NCBI GenBank assembly: GCA_963971225.1 | Contig: OZ020267.1 | Coordinates: 97,908,036-97,972,035, forward strand | Length of the DNA: 64,000 nucleotides | Direction of reading: 5' to 3' | Source of the DNA: Melieria omissa | Lineage: Eukaryota; Arthropoda; Insecta; Diptera; Ulidiidae | Shown here: piece by piece, positions 22,916 to 34,425 of the stretch | How positions within the stretch are numbered: position 1 is the stretch's first letter | Layout: each line of letters begins with the position of its first letter | The notes under the pieces: generated by a model | Seen by the model: the letters and a program-made list of their open reading frames with translations, nothing else | Told to the model about the DNA's origin: nothing | Database searches by the model: none | Translations under genes and position numbers: made by a program

Positions 22916-24714
22916 ATTTATTTTTTTCTTCCACTTAAGAATTAATAAAAAAGAATTAGAATTCATAAAAAAAAACAATCTTGAGAGTTCAGTTTTAAAC
23001 ATAAACAAAAAAAGGAACAATTTAATTTACATAAAAAGCTGATTAGAGATTGTTTTTTAATTGCAATCTTGATGTTTGAAATATCGATAAAACACGCTAT
23101 TTTAAAAAATAATTCGAAACAGAGAAAAATTGACTTGCAAAACCGAAAAAATACTCAATATATTTAAAAGCCAAATAAGATTTAACTTCTTGACGGTAAC
23201 ACACAAATTCTTAAAACATCGCATTTCAATTATCTCCACTAAAAAAATATTTTGAAAATTTCCATGGTTTCAAACAATGTTTTCACATGTTTATGGTAAA
23301 CATTTTCATTCAACGGAAATTCACTAAAATGTTCATTAAATTTTTTTGTAATGCCATGGAGTGTCCGGTTGATGGACACATGCGGCCATTGCACTTTGTT
23401 CGTTCGCAAATGTTGCTCATTTATGGCGACAATTTTTATATTTTAAATAAACTTTGAACCATTACCGCTGCCGCATAACGACAATAGCAACAACAACAAC
23501 AAAAACAACAACAAAATGGTTAGCTAATAGTTGGATAGTGCGCAATTTCCAGTTGAACGCGTACGCGCTGCTCCTGCACTGCGGGCGAGTGTTAGCGACC
23601 CGTTAACGGCGCAGGTGGCAACGCTGGCAGCACTAAAAATGTTGAATGATGAATAATGAAAGGTGCCAATATTGTCGCCACGCTAAGGCAATATTGATGA
23701 TGTTGATGTTGATGTTGCTGGTGATGTGTGTCGCCGCCACCGCCGCGAGTGGCAGCGGACATGACAACAACGACGAGGCTGAGGCTGAGCTGTTGCTCTA
23801 TGGTGCACTGTAGTTGTTGTTTGCTTCTGCTTTTGAAAGTGTCGATGAGCACAGTGACAATGCAGACACATTAAACGTGCATGTTGCATGCACCTTTCGG
23901 CGACGCTGGCTGACTGGTCTGAGTCTGAGTCTCGGTTCGGTGTCGGTGTTGGTGTCGGAGCGCCAACACAGACACCCGCACACATGGCTGAACACACACA
24001 AGCGGTGAACTCAATTTGCAACAAAAACAACAATGAAACGGAAAAAAATGGGTGGCAGAGTGAATGCGATGCTGGCAAAGAGTTAGGCGAGCCGTTGGGA
24101 GCAGCGTTGGGTTAACGCGACAGACAAATAATTGGACAAAAGTGTAGTTGGAGAGATGAATACATGGGCGGAGCGGTGGTCGAATGGTGACTATGACAGC
24201 AGAGTTGACGTGTTGAATGAGTAGTTGGATGGATGAATGCTGTTGCACTGACAACCCGGTCCCGGTTATCGGACTCATCGCTCATCATTGCAAGCATTCA
24301 AAGTTTGTCGGCTGAGTTTGAGTTTTTGCTTAGCTTGTCAAATGTTGACCTCCGCTCGGTCAGCTTTCAGCAATCTGTACAGTACATATTTTTGTACCCT
24401 TACCAAATATATTGAGATGGGTTGGTTGTTGTTGTAGTTGATTTAAACAAGTTATTGTGATATTATTGGGACGGAATGGGCTTTTGCGTATCAGGCGGTG
24501 GCACTGAATTGTGTAACCTAGAACAATTCTCCTGCTGGCTTCTTTTGCACCCCTCAAATTTTTACGTGACGAACTGAAATACTAATTTTGTTTATCTTTG
24601 ATGGAAATTTACGCATTTGGGTTTCTATTAGTAAAAAAACAAATATAGTTGACAGGGCGTGTTTTTGCGCTTACAGTGACATTTTGCGTTCAAAATTGTT
24701 CCCAAACACACTAA
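22916..24714. other. Non-coding DNA, no gene seen
   Basis: AT-rich to about 23,460, then a more GC-rich block (23,520-24,360) with overlapping frames on both strands, none with a domain. CAA tracts lie near 23,485-23,515. This GC-richer block could be regulatory, but nothing specific supports it. Confidence 0.5.
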
Positions 24715-24960
24715 CCCTCAAAAATCAAGTTTTGTAGAACATTTTAGTATCAATTTGTACTTAAACACATTTCATGTTTTCGCTGATTTCTGACGTTCAA
24801 GTTAATTTTTGAGCTTTGATGTATTCAGAGACCTAAAGTAGAATTTTATGGCGAGTATGTTCTTGGTACATTTTGTCCTTAAAAAGTCCTGTTTTATAGG
24901 GCATTTTTGGCATTTTAGAAAAAAGGGTCAAATAGACCCATACAAATAAGAGCTACAGGG
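24715..24960. mobile_element. Possible TTAA-type MITE
   Basis: The right end is clear: ...agctaCAGGG followed by TTAA (24,961-24,964), with the palindrome GGGTC-aaata-GACCC at 24,925-24,939. A candidate left end, CCCTCAAAAATC, starts at 24,715 after CTAA, a one-base variant of the expected TTAA. Length would be 246 bp. Non-coding. Confidence 0.4.
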
Positions 24961-25548
24961 TTAAAATGCTCCACAAAAATGTTCTTCGTAATATTTCATA
25001 TCAAATTGCTGAACACATCATAAACCTAAAATGTGAGGTAACATGGTTTTCGTAGGCCGATTCACTATAAGAATGGGCAAATGTGGGAAAGCTTTGACCC
25101 CCCGTAAAAGAAATTAAGACGACAAAAAAAATTCAGAATGAGAGAGATTTACATGTTAGTGACATGAGGTGTTGACGTAAAGTTTGAAGTTGTTCTTCGG
25201 GTGACAGTTATGAGTGTCATTTCTCTTGCCTCTTTAAGCCAGCGAGAGTCCTTCTTGGAAGCTCAACCGTCATCAACGAATCTGGTTTCGGACACTCTGC
25301 GCATTTTTTGTTATTTCTAACATATTTTTTATTATTATTTATCTATTATTAACTTTTTTATAATAATGCAGCCATGTGTTGGGCACTCACCTTTTCAAAC
25401 AGTCTTGGTGAAAAAATCTGCAAGAGATGAAAAATATACAATTTTAAATTGTTCGAAAAAGGAATCAAGATTTAAATGTAAAGAATATTTTATTCAATAA
25501 AAAATTAAATAAAATAATTGTAATAGTTTTCGCTTAAATTAAACTAAC

Positions 25549-25686
25549 AAGTGGCGCAAACACGATTTCATTTGGGGTTTGCATACAAATTTTTAGCACA
25601 ACACCATTTGAAACCATATTTTGTCCCTATGGTTCTTGTATTTCTGGGAGTTTTGAACCCCGAAACCCTATTGTGTGCGTCATTGG
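25549..25686. mobile_element. hAT-like MITE, 138 bp
   Basis: The left end AAGTGGCGCAAACACGATTT and the right end ...TGTGTGCGTCATTGG are imperfect inverted repeats (core GTGGCGCA-ACACA). AACTAAC at 25,542-25,548 is repeated at 25,687-25,693 as a target-site duplication. The interior is non-coding. Termini of the form CAGTGGCG with duplications of about 8 bp are typical of hAT-superfamily non-autonomous elements. Sister copies lie at 27,799 and 30,864. Confidence 0.6.
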
Positions 25687-25693
25687 AACTAAC

Positions 25694-27580
25694 GCTTAAT
25701 AAGAAACCTTCCTTTAAACTGTGACGATGTTTTATTGTTCATCTAACATCCAAAGGAGTAGTTTTTTAGTAGTTAGTAGTTTTAAGTCTGATTTCAAAAT
25801 GGTAGCAAATGAGGCTCAAAAGTCCATTTCCAAACTATATAACTTGACATTACAACTACTTAACTAACTAAAAAAGTAGGTTAAGTTAGATTACGTAAGG
25901 TTAGGTGAGGTCAGTTAATAGCTTTAACCAGGTAAGGTTACAGAAACGGTGTTTGCACTTGAACTTTCGCTCAGAGATCCTCCTGGATTTACTATAAGCC
26001 CCTTCGATTTGAATTTTGTATACTTGACCATCTAACTTTATCATTCAAAAGACATTTTAGATCATAAAGAATCTCTTCTTACATGAAAATAATCAACAAA
26101 ATAATCCAAATTCGCCTTTAAAGCCAAAAGGAAACGAAATGATTCGAATCTTTAAGATCCAAAGCCATTTCATAAAATACATAAAACCCAAATTCTTGCT
26201 GCTGGCTGAAATAAAAAATGAACGCAACGAAATTTAGTGGCCATAATTACCAGCCATAAAGAGTCATAAAAAAATAAATTATTTTATTTTTCCACATAAA
26301 CTACACACACACGCACACAAACACAGTGGAGATGCGGCCACGCTTGTGGCAGAATTATTGCCACAATTGCCTACTAATCGATAAATTTGATAAAGTGCTA
26401 AAAGTTTTACAACAACAAAGCGATGCGCACTTTATTACTGTAAAATAAATCGCCAGAAAGAATATTGCACAAAGCAAAGGACGAACGAAGACGACATGTG
26501 AAGGAAAAAGGAAAATCCTGGCAGACAGCGAAAGGAGAAGTCGAAGCAGCAGCAGCACTGGAATTGGCTTTTATGGTGTCCACAAATAAATGACAATTTC
26601 ATGCTTTGATGATTTCCATTCTACTACACACACACACACATACACACACACACATGCGCACACATTTGTCTCACTACTTTTGTGCCTTTGTAGCTCGTTC
26701 AAAGCGAATTTTGAGCTGCGCAGGATTGTCAGGACAGTCGGCAACTTTTTTGTGAGTTTACAAATTGGAAGCAAGCAGCAAATAAAGAAAAAATAATAAT
26801 AAAACAACTATTTGGACAGTCGACGTGAATGGACAACAAACAAACGGATAAGCAAACAACACAGACAACAATAGCAGCACCAACTACTGACAGGCAATAA
26901 TTTTACAATTTCAATATTGAGAATATTGTTTTGGCGTTTTGTTGTTATTGTTGTTTTTGTTTATTTTTTTGGCACTCAATGGGCCAACGAATATGTGTCG
27001 CTGCCTGCGCCACACATCGATAAGGAAGCAAGTTGAGGGGGAAGTCGCGAAATTTATCTCTGCTGCCGGCTGCATATGTGTGAATGACTGTGTATGTGTG
27101 TGTTTGTGTGCCAACAATGTCGTTAGGCCATCGCCCATAGATTATTTACTTTTATTGATGCTTAAATGTTGCTGCGTTCATGCTGAAAACACTAACTGCT
27201 CAATGGCATTGTTATTGTTGCTGCTGAGTGTGTGTGTGTGTATGTGTTGGGATGCTTAGTAATTTTGTTTTTCTTTCTCTTTTGTTTGTTTGATGGCCAA
27301 CTATTTTTATTGGCTATTTATCTACGCATCCGAAAATGGCGGAAAAATTATGAGCTTGTAAAAGTTGTTGCTTCGGGTAAATTCGAATGGGCTGGAATAA
27401 TGATAAAAATTATTTTTCTTATTTTATTAGTGGAACATTAGAGTTTAATTGCCACTTTAAGCGGCTAAATTGTGATTATAATGAATATTTATATGAGGAA
27501 AATTAAGTAAATTTGTTGCTTTTTCTGTGAAGTAAAAATAAATCCAATATATTAAGAGTAGGTATCTTTAGTAATCTGTT
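25694..27580. other. Non-coding DNA, no gene seen
   Basis: Contains CA tracts at about 26,627-26,665, TG tracts at about 27,075-27,110 and 27,225-27,245, and scattered aggttaag/ggttaggt words at about 25,875-25,945. Frames at 26,939-27,259 are driven by Leu/Cys-type repeats. No domain is recognised. Confidence 0.5.
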
Positions 27581-27584
27581 TTTG

Positions 27585-27715
27585 GCTTTGTATAAGGGCA
27601 ATCAGGCTGCGCGAGATGGCGTTGGAAAGATAAAACTTTGTATGAAAAAAACTTCTCAGACAATTTTGTCAAAGCTTGAATCAGTTTTATTTGAGCGCTC
27701 GTCAAACATGCACTT
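27585..27715 (+). mobile_element. 5' scrap of a mariner element
   Basis: Sequence from about 27,595 to 27,715 parallels 49,215-49,335, the leader of the irritans-type mariner relic there. Both share aaaacttctcagaca, then a run ending cagttttatttgagcgc (here) or cagttttgtttgagcgc, then an atg(c/g)ac. The transposase-coding part is not present here. Confidence 0.5.
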
Positions 27716-27798
27716 GAGCTTAGATAAAATAGGCCATTTTTTTAAGTTATGCTTTAATAAAAGCAGCTAACGATCGTAATATTTTTTGTGGTTTCAAT

Positions 27799-28666
27799 CA
27801 GTGGCGCACACAGAATTTCTTTTTGGAGGGTTTTGTACACAAAATTTTGAGTCCAATACCAGTTGAAACCTTATTTGCCAACACAATGCTTACAAATTCG
27901 AACAACTTTGTATGTTCGAAAATTGTAGTTCAAATTCCCGAAATGTTCCAATTTCCGGACGTGTTTTAATTCATGTACAAAATCCACAAAATATTTAAAC
28001 GACATCTAATAACTTGCATGTGATGCTAATTTGTTCTTCCTCATATTAAAATATATAATACGTTTTATTCACATACAAATCTCTTTTTAATAGTCGCTTA
28101 AAATTTCCATATAACCCATAAATCCACAGCTAAGTGATTTTCCTGAACAATTTCATCAAATTTTACATCAAACTTTTTTAAGAATTTAATTTCAACGTCA
28201 AAAGTAAAAACAATTTTTTGTGTTTATTCGACAGTTTAATATTTTGTTCTTTACTTTTTAATAAAAACTGAGCCAAATGCGTACATACATAATAATCATT
28301 CACGAACGTACGACCAAAAAATGCCAAATTGGTGATTCCCCTTTTTCATTTAATTTGTGTGAGCAAAATAAACACTAAAACAAGGAGAAAAATGGGAAAA
28401 CCACCAGTTTGAATTTTAGAACATTCAATGCTGAAAATATGAGGTTCGAATTTGTGAGAGTCGAAGTTTAGAGCATTCAATGCTGTGAAATATGAGGTTA
28501 GAATTTCTGGAAGATTCGAATTTGTGAGAATCGAATTTTAGAGCATTCAATGCTGAAATATGAGGTTCGATTTTGTGGAAAATTCGACTCTGTGAACAGA
28601 TTCAGATATTACAGTACAGATATTTGAAGGGGTTTGAGCCCAAAACCCCCCTTGTGTGCACCAGTG
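27799..28666. mobile_element. hAT-like non-autonomous element, ~870 bp
   Basis: The left end CAGTGGCGCACACAGAATTT is mirrored by a right end TGTGTGCACCAGTG at 28,653-28,666, with a G-rich ggggtttgagcccaaaacccccc next to it. The same G-rich stretch occurs at 30,864. The 8-mers flanking the ends agree at only 5 of 8 positions, so the pairing of ends is plausible but not proven. The interior holds a three-copy tandem repeat (28,415-28,605) and no transposase. Confidence 0.45.
28415..28605. repeat. Three-copy tandem repeat, 51-65-bp spacing
   Basis: The landmark ttttagagcattcaatgctg recurs at about 28,417, 28,468 and 28,534. Each is followed by (a)aatatgaggttcgaattt and, in the longer copies, a second attcgaatttgtgagaatcg. 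The copies are highly similar, indicating a relatively recent local duplication inside the hAT-like element. Confidence 0.75.
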
Positions 28667-29049
28667 GTTCTAAAGCTGTTACAGTATATCACATGCAAGT
28701 TTGGTTTCGTCTATTCTGTTTCCGCAATTTTTATATCAAAAATTCATTTCGCTCTGAAGGGTCAATAATCAAAAATTTCTATAAAATCATGAAAATTGTA
28801 GAGTCCGACTCTAATCTAAGCAATGTTTTGATTGTTCAGGAGCTATACATTCTACAAAGAACAGTTTGAAACCACTTCACTAAGTTCACTAAACAAAATT
28901 TCAATATATGCAAAAAAAACTCTTAGACCAAATTTCTAAAAGCAAATGGCTGCTGTATTGCAATAATATCAATTATTTTTAAAATTACTGATAACTACTT
29001 ATGGAAAGTGTATCACTTAGGACAAAGTCAAGCAAAATCTTCGTGGTCA

Positions 29050-29600
29050 AATTGCAGTTAATCGGGGTAAACGGTGGTCAAGCGGGGATTGATGGTTAGA
29101 AACGATTTGCTGTGTGTTTGGTGAAATTGGTAGGTAATCATTTGCTATGTTAATTGGTCTCCTATAGTCAAACTCTTTATGGGAACCTGTACTATTTAGA
29201 ATTGGGTCATCTAAAGGGTGCAATCCATCAAAAGCAGCCAACTTTGGCCAATAGGCGAGGAATTGTGTTCAATCAAGCAACACCAGGCCACGCACATATC
29301 GATGGTGACAAGTCAGAAGCTCCGGAAGCTTGACTGAAGGGGTTCTTATGCATCCTCCCTATAGTTCCGACCTAACATCAAGTGATTACCACCTCTTTCT
29401 GTCTATGGTGAATAATGTTGCTGATGAAAAATTTGTGTCAAAAAAAGTTTGTGGAACTTGACCGTCCCACTTCTTTGCTCATAAGGAAGAGGGTTTCATT
29501 GAAAGAGATATAATGGAATTACTTGCAAAATGGCCACAAGTTATGAAACAAAACGCTGAATATTTTACCTTAATTGGATTTTTCTAACTGAGCCAAATAA
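29050..29600 (+). pseudogene. irritans-type mariner transposase relic (3' half)
   Basis: On the plus strand, in shifting frames, one reads RGKRWSKRGLMVRNDLLCVWWNW (split here by stops) at about 29,065-29,135. Then comes RRGIVFNQATPGHAH at about 29,250-29,290, the site of the second catalytic Asp, where Asp is no longer seen. Next is HPPYSSDLTSSDYHLFLSM at about 29,350-29,410, with the third catalytic Asp kept in SSDYH. It ends near KWPQVMKQNAEYLT-like sequence at about 29,525-29,572. These blocks are diagnostic of mariner transposases of the irritans group (DD34D), which cut and paste at TA. Terminal inverted repeats are not found, and stops and frameshifts are frequent, so it is an old, dead fragment. 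Confidence 0.7.
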
Positions 29601-30863
29601 ATCTAAATATCATACGGAATTAAGGTATATATAAAGTTATGACTAATTTGTTTATTATTGTTTATTCCCAATAAACTTTTTAATAGCTTACACTTCTATG
29701 ACCCCTTCAAGTGGCTTCAAATAAAAATTTAATTTTATGTATTTATGAAGTTATTTCTTTACTATCTTTTTCTATTATTTACTGCGCACAATAGTTGCTG
29801 TCTCAGCATTTCGCATATAAAATCCTTCACGTAACTTTTAATGATGCCAAAAAAACAAAACAATACAAAAATTTGTTTATAGCTGCACACTAACACTAAC
29901 AAACACACACACACAGGATGCCACAGCAACGTTCTTCTTTTTCGGTATTTTTTGCTCACACTCAACGCCTCGCATCCCCCTGAACATTATTTGGTTGCCG
30001 CCTCTTTGCGATGCTTTGCTGATGTGTTTGCGGCTTTTAATGGCTCCAAGATTAGTTTTTAAGTATTTTCCAGCGCCTTGTTTTCCCTCCAGCCCGTCCA
30101 ACTTGCATGCTTATTGCTGTTGGTGTAATAAAATCTTCAGCTTAAGATAAGCTTGCCACCCACACTGGCCATCTCTCTCTCACTAAATGATTCTCATTCT
30201 TGGTTGCGCTGTGCACCAAAAACGATTTGCCAAAAGACGATTTTCAGCTCAAAATCATTTGTGGTGAGGTTAAGCGGCTTTTGTTTGCTTTGCAGTGGAC
30301 GCAAGTTTTTGCTTTGTTTGAGGCGCTATTGAAATTGTATATCAAAATAAATTGATTTAAGTAAAAATGGGGAATTTTTATGATAACATTTTTTAAACTT
30401 GTGCTTCTTTACTTCTTAAAATTTTTTTTTTTTAATAAACAAAAATATATTAAATAACTTAAATGACTTTGAGAAATTATTTATTATTTGTTACTTTAAG
30501 CCTTCTTAAATTTTGTGAACCCTCACATATGACAAATGGTTTCTTGATGCTTTAACTTCACATTTCCCACAGTTCAGCTGCCCGGACGTCTGTGCGCCAT
30601 AATCGGACACCACTCCTGCTGTATCTATGAACCACTGTGCAACTGAAAACGCTTTCGCAATTACGTATATCGTTGGAATTGTCAATCAAAATGAGTGCTG
30701 ATTGACAGCTGTGCGGGTAAATGAATGAACGAATGCTTGGAGAAATGACGAAAGGACAAAAGCAGAACCTCTCGAATGAAGAGAAGTAAGAGAAATGATA
30801 CATTCAGTGGCTCGAAATTTCACAGCCAAATTGTTGATTTGTATAAGTAGAATGTAATGTAAT
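29601..30863. other. Non-coding DNA, no gene seen
   Basis: No coding potential or repeat family is recognised. Short frames at 29,762-30,101 and 30,558-30,803 (minus) lack domains. Confidence 0.5.
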
Positions 30864-31004
30864 CAAGGGGGGTTTTTGGGTTTCAAACCCTCCAAATATA
30901 TGTTTGTGAAAAAATGTAGTATGGCAAAAACGATTTCAAAGGCCATTGGACTCAAACGTTGTATAAGCCCTCTTCATTCAAATGAATTCCTGTGCACGCC
31001 ACTG
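30864..31004. mobile_element. hAT-like MITE, third copy
   Basis: The right end TGTGCACGCCACTG (30,991-31,004) is the inverted form of the CAGTGGCG terminus at 27,799. The left part, caaggggggtttttgggttt, matches the G-rich stretch near 28,629-28,652 in inverted orientation. The left-most terminal bases seem to be missing. Non-coding. Confidence 0.5.
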
Positions 31005-31117
31005 TAAGTGTTAACATGGCTGTGTGTGTGTGTGTATGTATGTGATTGAGTGCATTATTCTACGGTTGCTTGTGCGTCAGCGGGTTCTTTTATTGCTTTG
31101 CACTTGAATGTTGCTCA

Positions 31118-31120
<3 letters not shown>

Positions 31121-31152
<32 letters not shown>
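31121..31152. repeat. (CA)16 microsatellite
   Basis: Sixteen uninterrupted CA dinucleotides. A complementary TG tract lies just upstream at about 31,019-31,036. Confidence 0.95.
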
Positions 31153-31157
<5 letters not shown>

Positions 31158-31259
31158 ATACGTCCCTCACGCATTTTCGCATGCAGTCACATATGCAACA
31201 ATCTATATTACATGACATTCTCAGCAATTTATCAGCGCCATATGCTTAAAAAATAAATG

Positions 31260-31800
31260 GAGAATTACAAAAAAAGTAAGAAAAAATACAAAAATAAATT
31301 AGTAAAAATAAAAAAATAAAGAAAAGAAAAATATAAAAAAAAAAAACAATAACAAAATAAATAATATATACATAGTATACAAAAATAACAAAAATTAATA
31401 AGAAACAATAGAAAAATAAATAAGAAAAAATACAAAAACAAATAAGTAAAAATACAAAAATAAAGAAAAGAAAAATATAAAAAAATAAAAATAACAAAAT
31501 AAATAAAAATATAATAATATATAATTAATATATAAAAATAACAGAAATTAAAAAAATTAAAAAATTAAAAAAAATTAATTAAATTAAAAAATTAAAATTA
31601 AAATATTTAAAAAAATTAAAAAACTAAAAATCACAAAATAAATAAAAATATAATAATATATAACTAATATATAATTGATAAAAAAAAACACAAAAATAAA
31701 ATAGATAAGAAAAAAAATAAGAAAAATAATAAATAAGAAAAAATTAAAAAATTAAAAATTAATCAAATAAGTAAATAAAATACAAAAAGCGTAGTAAAAT
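31260..31800. repeat. A-rich tandem duplication, ~138-bp unit
   Basis: Two similar blocks start at about 31,275 and 31,413, each with aataagtaaaaatacaaaaa-type sequence, then ataaagaaaagaaaaatata, then aataacaaaataaat. A partial third block with cacaaaataaataaaaatat lies at about 31,632. Pure A/T with rare C/G; no coding potential. Confidence 0.55.
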
Positions 31801-31935
31801 AATAAAATGGTGTAAAAACTTAATGAAATGTAAAGAATATTGTTGCCTGCTGCTTCGGCATTACCAAACCCAGCAACAATTCACGCTGCGTCTCACCAAT
31901 GCAACATCAAACAATTCAACTTAACCCTCGGATGG

Positions 31936-32148
31936 ACTTTGTCGTTTGGCCAGACGAAATGGTTCTATTTTTATCCATAACTTTTTTTCTCTGCGCTCAG
32001 TCGTGCTGTGCTTTCGTGACTTTTCAAGTTTCGTTATCCTCTATATAAAACGTAAAAAATAAAATGCATTTTTACGCGGTTTTATGCATTTTTCTTGCCA
32101 CAAAGTCGGTTTCTACACATTTGCACTTTGTCGTCTGGCCAGACGAAA
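31936..32148. promoter_or_regulatory. Subterminal palindromic repeats of the piggyBac-like element
   Basis: Two 24-bp direct repeats differ by one base. Each centres on the palindrome CGTCTGGCCAGACG (perfect at 32,132-32,145; one mismatch at 31,943-31,956) and starts ACTTTG. No copy was found near the right end. piggyBac-family transposases bind subterminal repeats as well as the tips, so these are candidate transposase-binding sites. That role is an inference. Confidence 0.6.
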
Positions 32149-32486
32149 AATGTTTTTTGCGTGAATCGAGTGTGTAATTAGTTTGTTTATTATTTTAACT
32201 TTCTTTGAATTCTAAAAATGTTGGCTGAATAATCATAGCATGCTGCGGCCTTGTTGGAAATGTAAAAATGGCAAATTATTTTAAAATTTCGAAAAACTAA
32301 GTAAGCCAAAAGAAGCGTTTTTTTGCATTCTTGCTCAGCTTGATGTGAAAGTAATTTGATTTGAAGGTTTGATATATAACTGCATATAGAATTTGTTGCT
32401 ATTCGAAATTGGCTGCATTTTTTACCATTGGTGATGTGCCAGTTCGTATTTAAAAGTCGAGGAGTGAAGTTCAGTGATATTTTGGA

Positions 32487-34425
32487 ATGGCTGAGTTTTT
32501 CAACGACGACGAAGTGGTGGAAATGACAATCCGTCATACCTCTCAATATAACCAGTTGTCGGCCGAGACGAAAAAAGAAATAGATCAAAGGTTTGTCAAT
32601 ATTATGTGCAACAGTGACGATGACGAAGATGGATTAATTGGTAATGTGGATGATGATTTGGATAATAATTATGTGCCACACGAAGACGCATCGGATGAGG
32701 AAACTGAATTTGTGGTTGAAAATGACATTCGCGAGGAATTAGATGAAGAGGAGTTGGAATTGGAAGAACTTTTACAGGAAGATCCACTACCTGTGGTCAT
32801 AACTGGCCCACAAAATCAAAGTGGTAGATTTTACACATCGCGAGATGGAAAACAGTGGCTTATTGCAGCAATGCCGGCTGCTGGTCGCCTTCGAGAGCAT
32901 AACATTTTGCGGACAAGGCATTGTGGCCCTTTACGTGGTACTATTACCAATCCTGTGGGCATTTTTAAATCAATAATTACTCCGGAAATTGTTGACATTG
33001 TCATTAGAGAAACCAACCGTAGAGCTAATGCGGATATTGAAAAATATAATGCGAATAATCCGAGCACAATTCAATCTTGGAAGCCAACAAACGAAAAATA
33101 AATGTATGCGTATTTTGGATTATTATTGTTTGCTGGTCTTTTTGGCTCAAACCAACAACCAGTTAAGGAACTGTGGGCTCCTTACAATCACGCAATCTAT
33201 AAAGGCACAATGTCAATTAATCGTTTTAAACAAATAACGAGATATATCCGTTTTGATAATAGTGCAAATCGTTCACAACGCCTACTGACTAGCAAGTCTG
33301 CGCCCATAGACGATATTTGGTTGATGCTAATGGCAAACCTTGAACGCGTGTATGTACCCTATGAAAACTTGACAGTGGATGAACAGTTATATCCTTATCG
33401 TGGCCGAACCAGATTCACTCAATACATCCCATCGAAACCCGCCAAATATGGTATTAAAGTTTGGTGGGTTTGTGATGCAAAATCACACTTTCCGTTGAAA
33501 GGAATAATTTACACTGGTAAATTGGAAGGAGCTGAACGCGAAGTGAACCAAGGCGAAAATGTTGTCATGAAGCTCGTCTCGAAATTTCACCATAGTGGAC
33601 GTACCGTGTATGCTGACAATTTTTTCACCACCTTGCATTTGGCAACACATTTAATGTCGGTTGGACTAGCATTTGTTGGTACTGTGCGATCAAACAAGCG
33701 TTTTATTCCTGACGAATTGCGGTTAAACAAAAACAACTCCCGTGAATTACACAGTACACTGTTTTGTTCTTATAACAATGATGTTGTTTTGTGTTCATAT
33801 GCTGCTAAGAAGAATAAGGTTGTTTTATTACTTTCCACTGAACACTATGCAAATACTGTTGATAACGCAAAACCTACGGCTAAACCACAACAAATATTAG
33901 ATTACAACGTAAAAAAAGCTGGCGTCGATACCATGGATCAAATGGTAACGGGTTACACTTGCAACCGGTCAACAAAACGTCGGCCATTAGCCATGTTTTA
34001 TAACATGCTAGACGTAGCTGGTTTAGCTTCGTTCATAATTTACGACGAATTGGAGCCAAAAAAGCACAGCGAGTTATGTACTCAATTGGTTGTGCCTCAA
34101 ATGGAAGAAAGGGCAAAACATCAAAAGACTGTTCGCTTTCCTAACATTCAACAAGCGCTTAAAATCTATGGTGTGGTAAGTTATTAGTAAACATTCGTAT
34201 TATAAATATATCATTATATTATCTTATCATTCATTTATATCATTCTAGTTGCCAACTGCTGCTGTAGCTGTAGCTCCACAGGAATTTAGACCTGGCTCAT
34301 GCGTTATTTGCCTAAACAACACACTCAAGCATCGCAAAACACGATTTCAGTGTCAGCAATGTGGCGACCACGTTTGCCTGTCGCACGCAAATATATATCA
34401 TAAGTGCCATAAATGCACTGAATGA
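32487..34425 (+). pseudogene. piggyBac-family transposase, one in-frame stop, two exons
   Basis: This is a cut-and-paste transposase acting on TTAA ends in the nucleus. The start ATG at 32,487 opens a protein with an acidic N-terminus (about residues 43-101), followed by the catalytic core. An in-frame TAA at 33,099-33,101 separates residue 204 from the continuing frame, just before YAYFGLLLFAG. Reading on, the catalytic aspartates are all present: VDEQLYPYRGR (Asp codon 33,378), VYADNFFT (Asp codon 33,615) and GVDTMDQM (Asp codons 33,927 and 33,936). Exon 1 ends at 34,175 with donor GTAAGT. A 73-nt intron (34,176-34,248) ends in TTCTAG. Exon 2 (34,249-34,425) encodes the C-terminal cysteine-rich zinc finger, with CVIC, CQQCGDHVC and CHKC pairs. 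Length is about 620 residues, slightly more than the 594 of the moth enzyme. Apart from the single stop, the gene looks intact. AATAAA follows immediately at 34,425. Confidence 0.9.
34176..34248 (+). other. Predicted 73-nt intron in the piggyBac-like gene
   Basis: GTAAGT at 34,176 and TTCTAG ending at 34,248 flank a 73-nt AT-rich segment between codons (phase 0). Splicing joins the catalytic core to the cysteine-rich tail. Without splicing, translation would add three residues and stop at 34,185-34,187, giving a protein without the zinc finger. Confidence 0.75.

Noticed and set aside
23683..24278. Overlapping 131- and 135-codon minus-strand frames
   Set aside because: Cys/His/Thr-rich, low-complexity translations of a GC-richer block, with plus-strand frames over the same bases; no domain.
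28415..28605. CRISPR-like array
   Set aside because: Spacers are not unique and the repeat is embedded in a eukaryotic mobile element.
32190..32588. Minus-strand 132-codon frame at the 5' part of the piggyBac-like element
   Set aside because: Antisense to the element's leader and transposase N-terminus; no domain.
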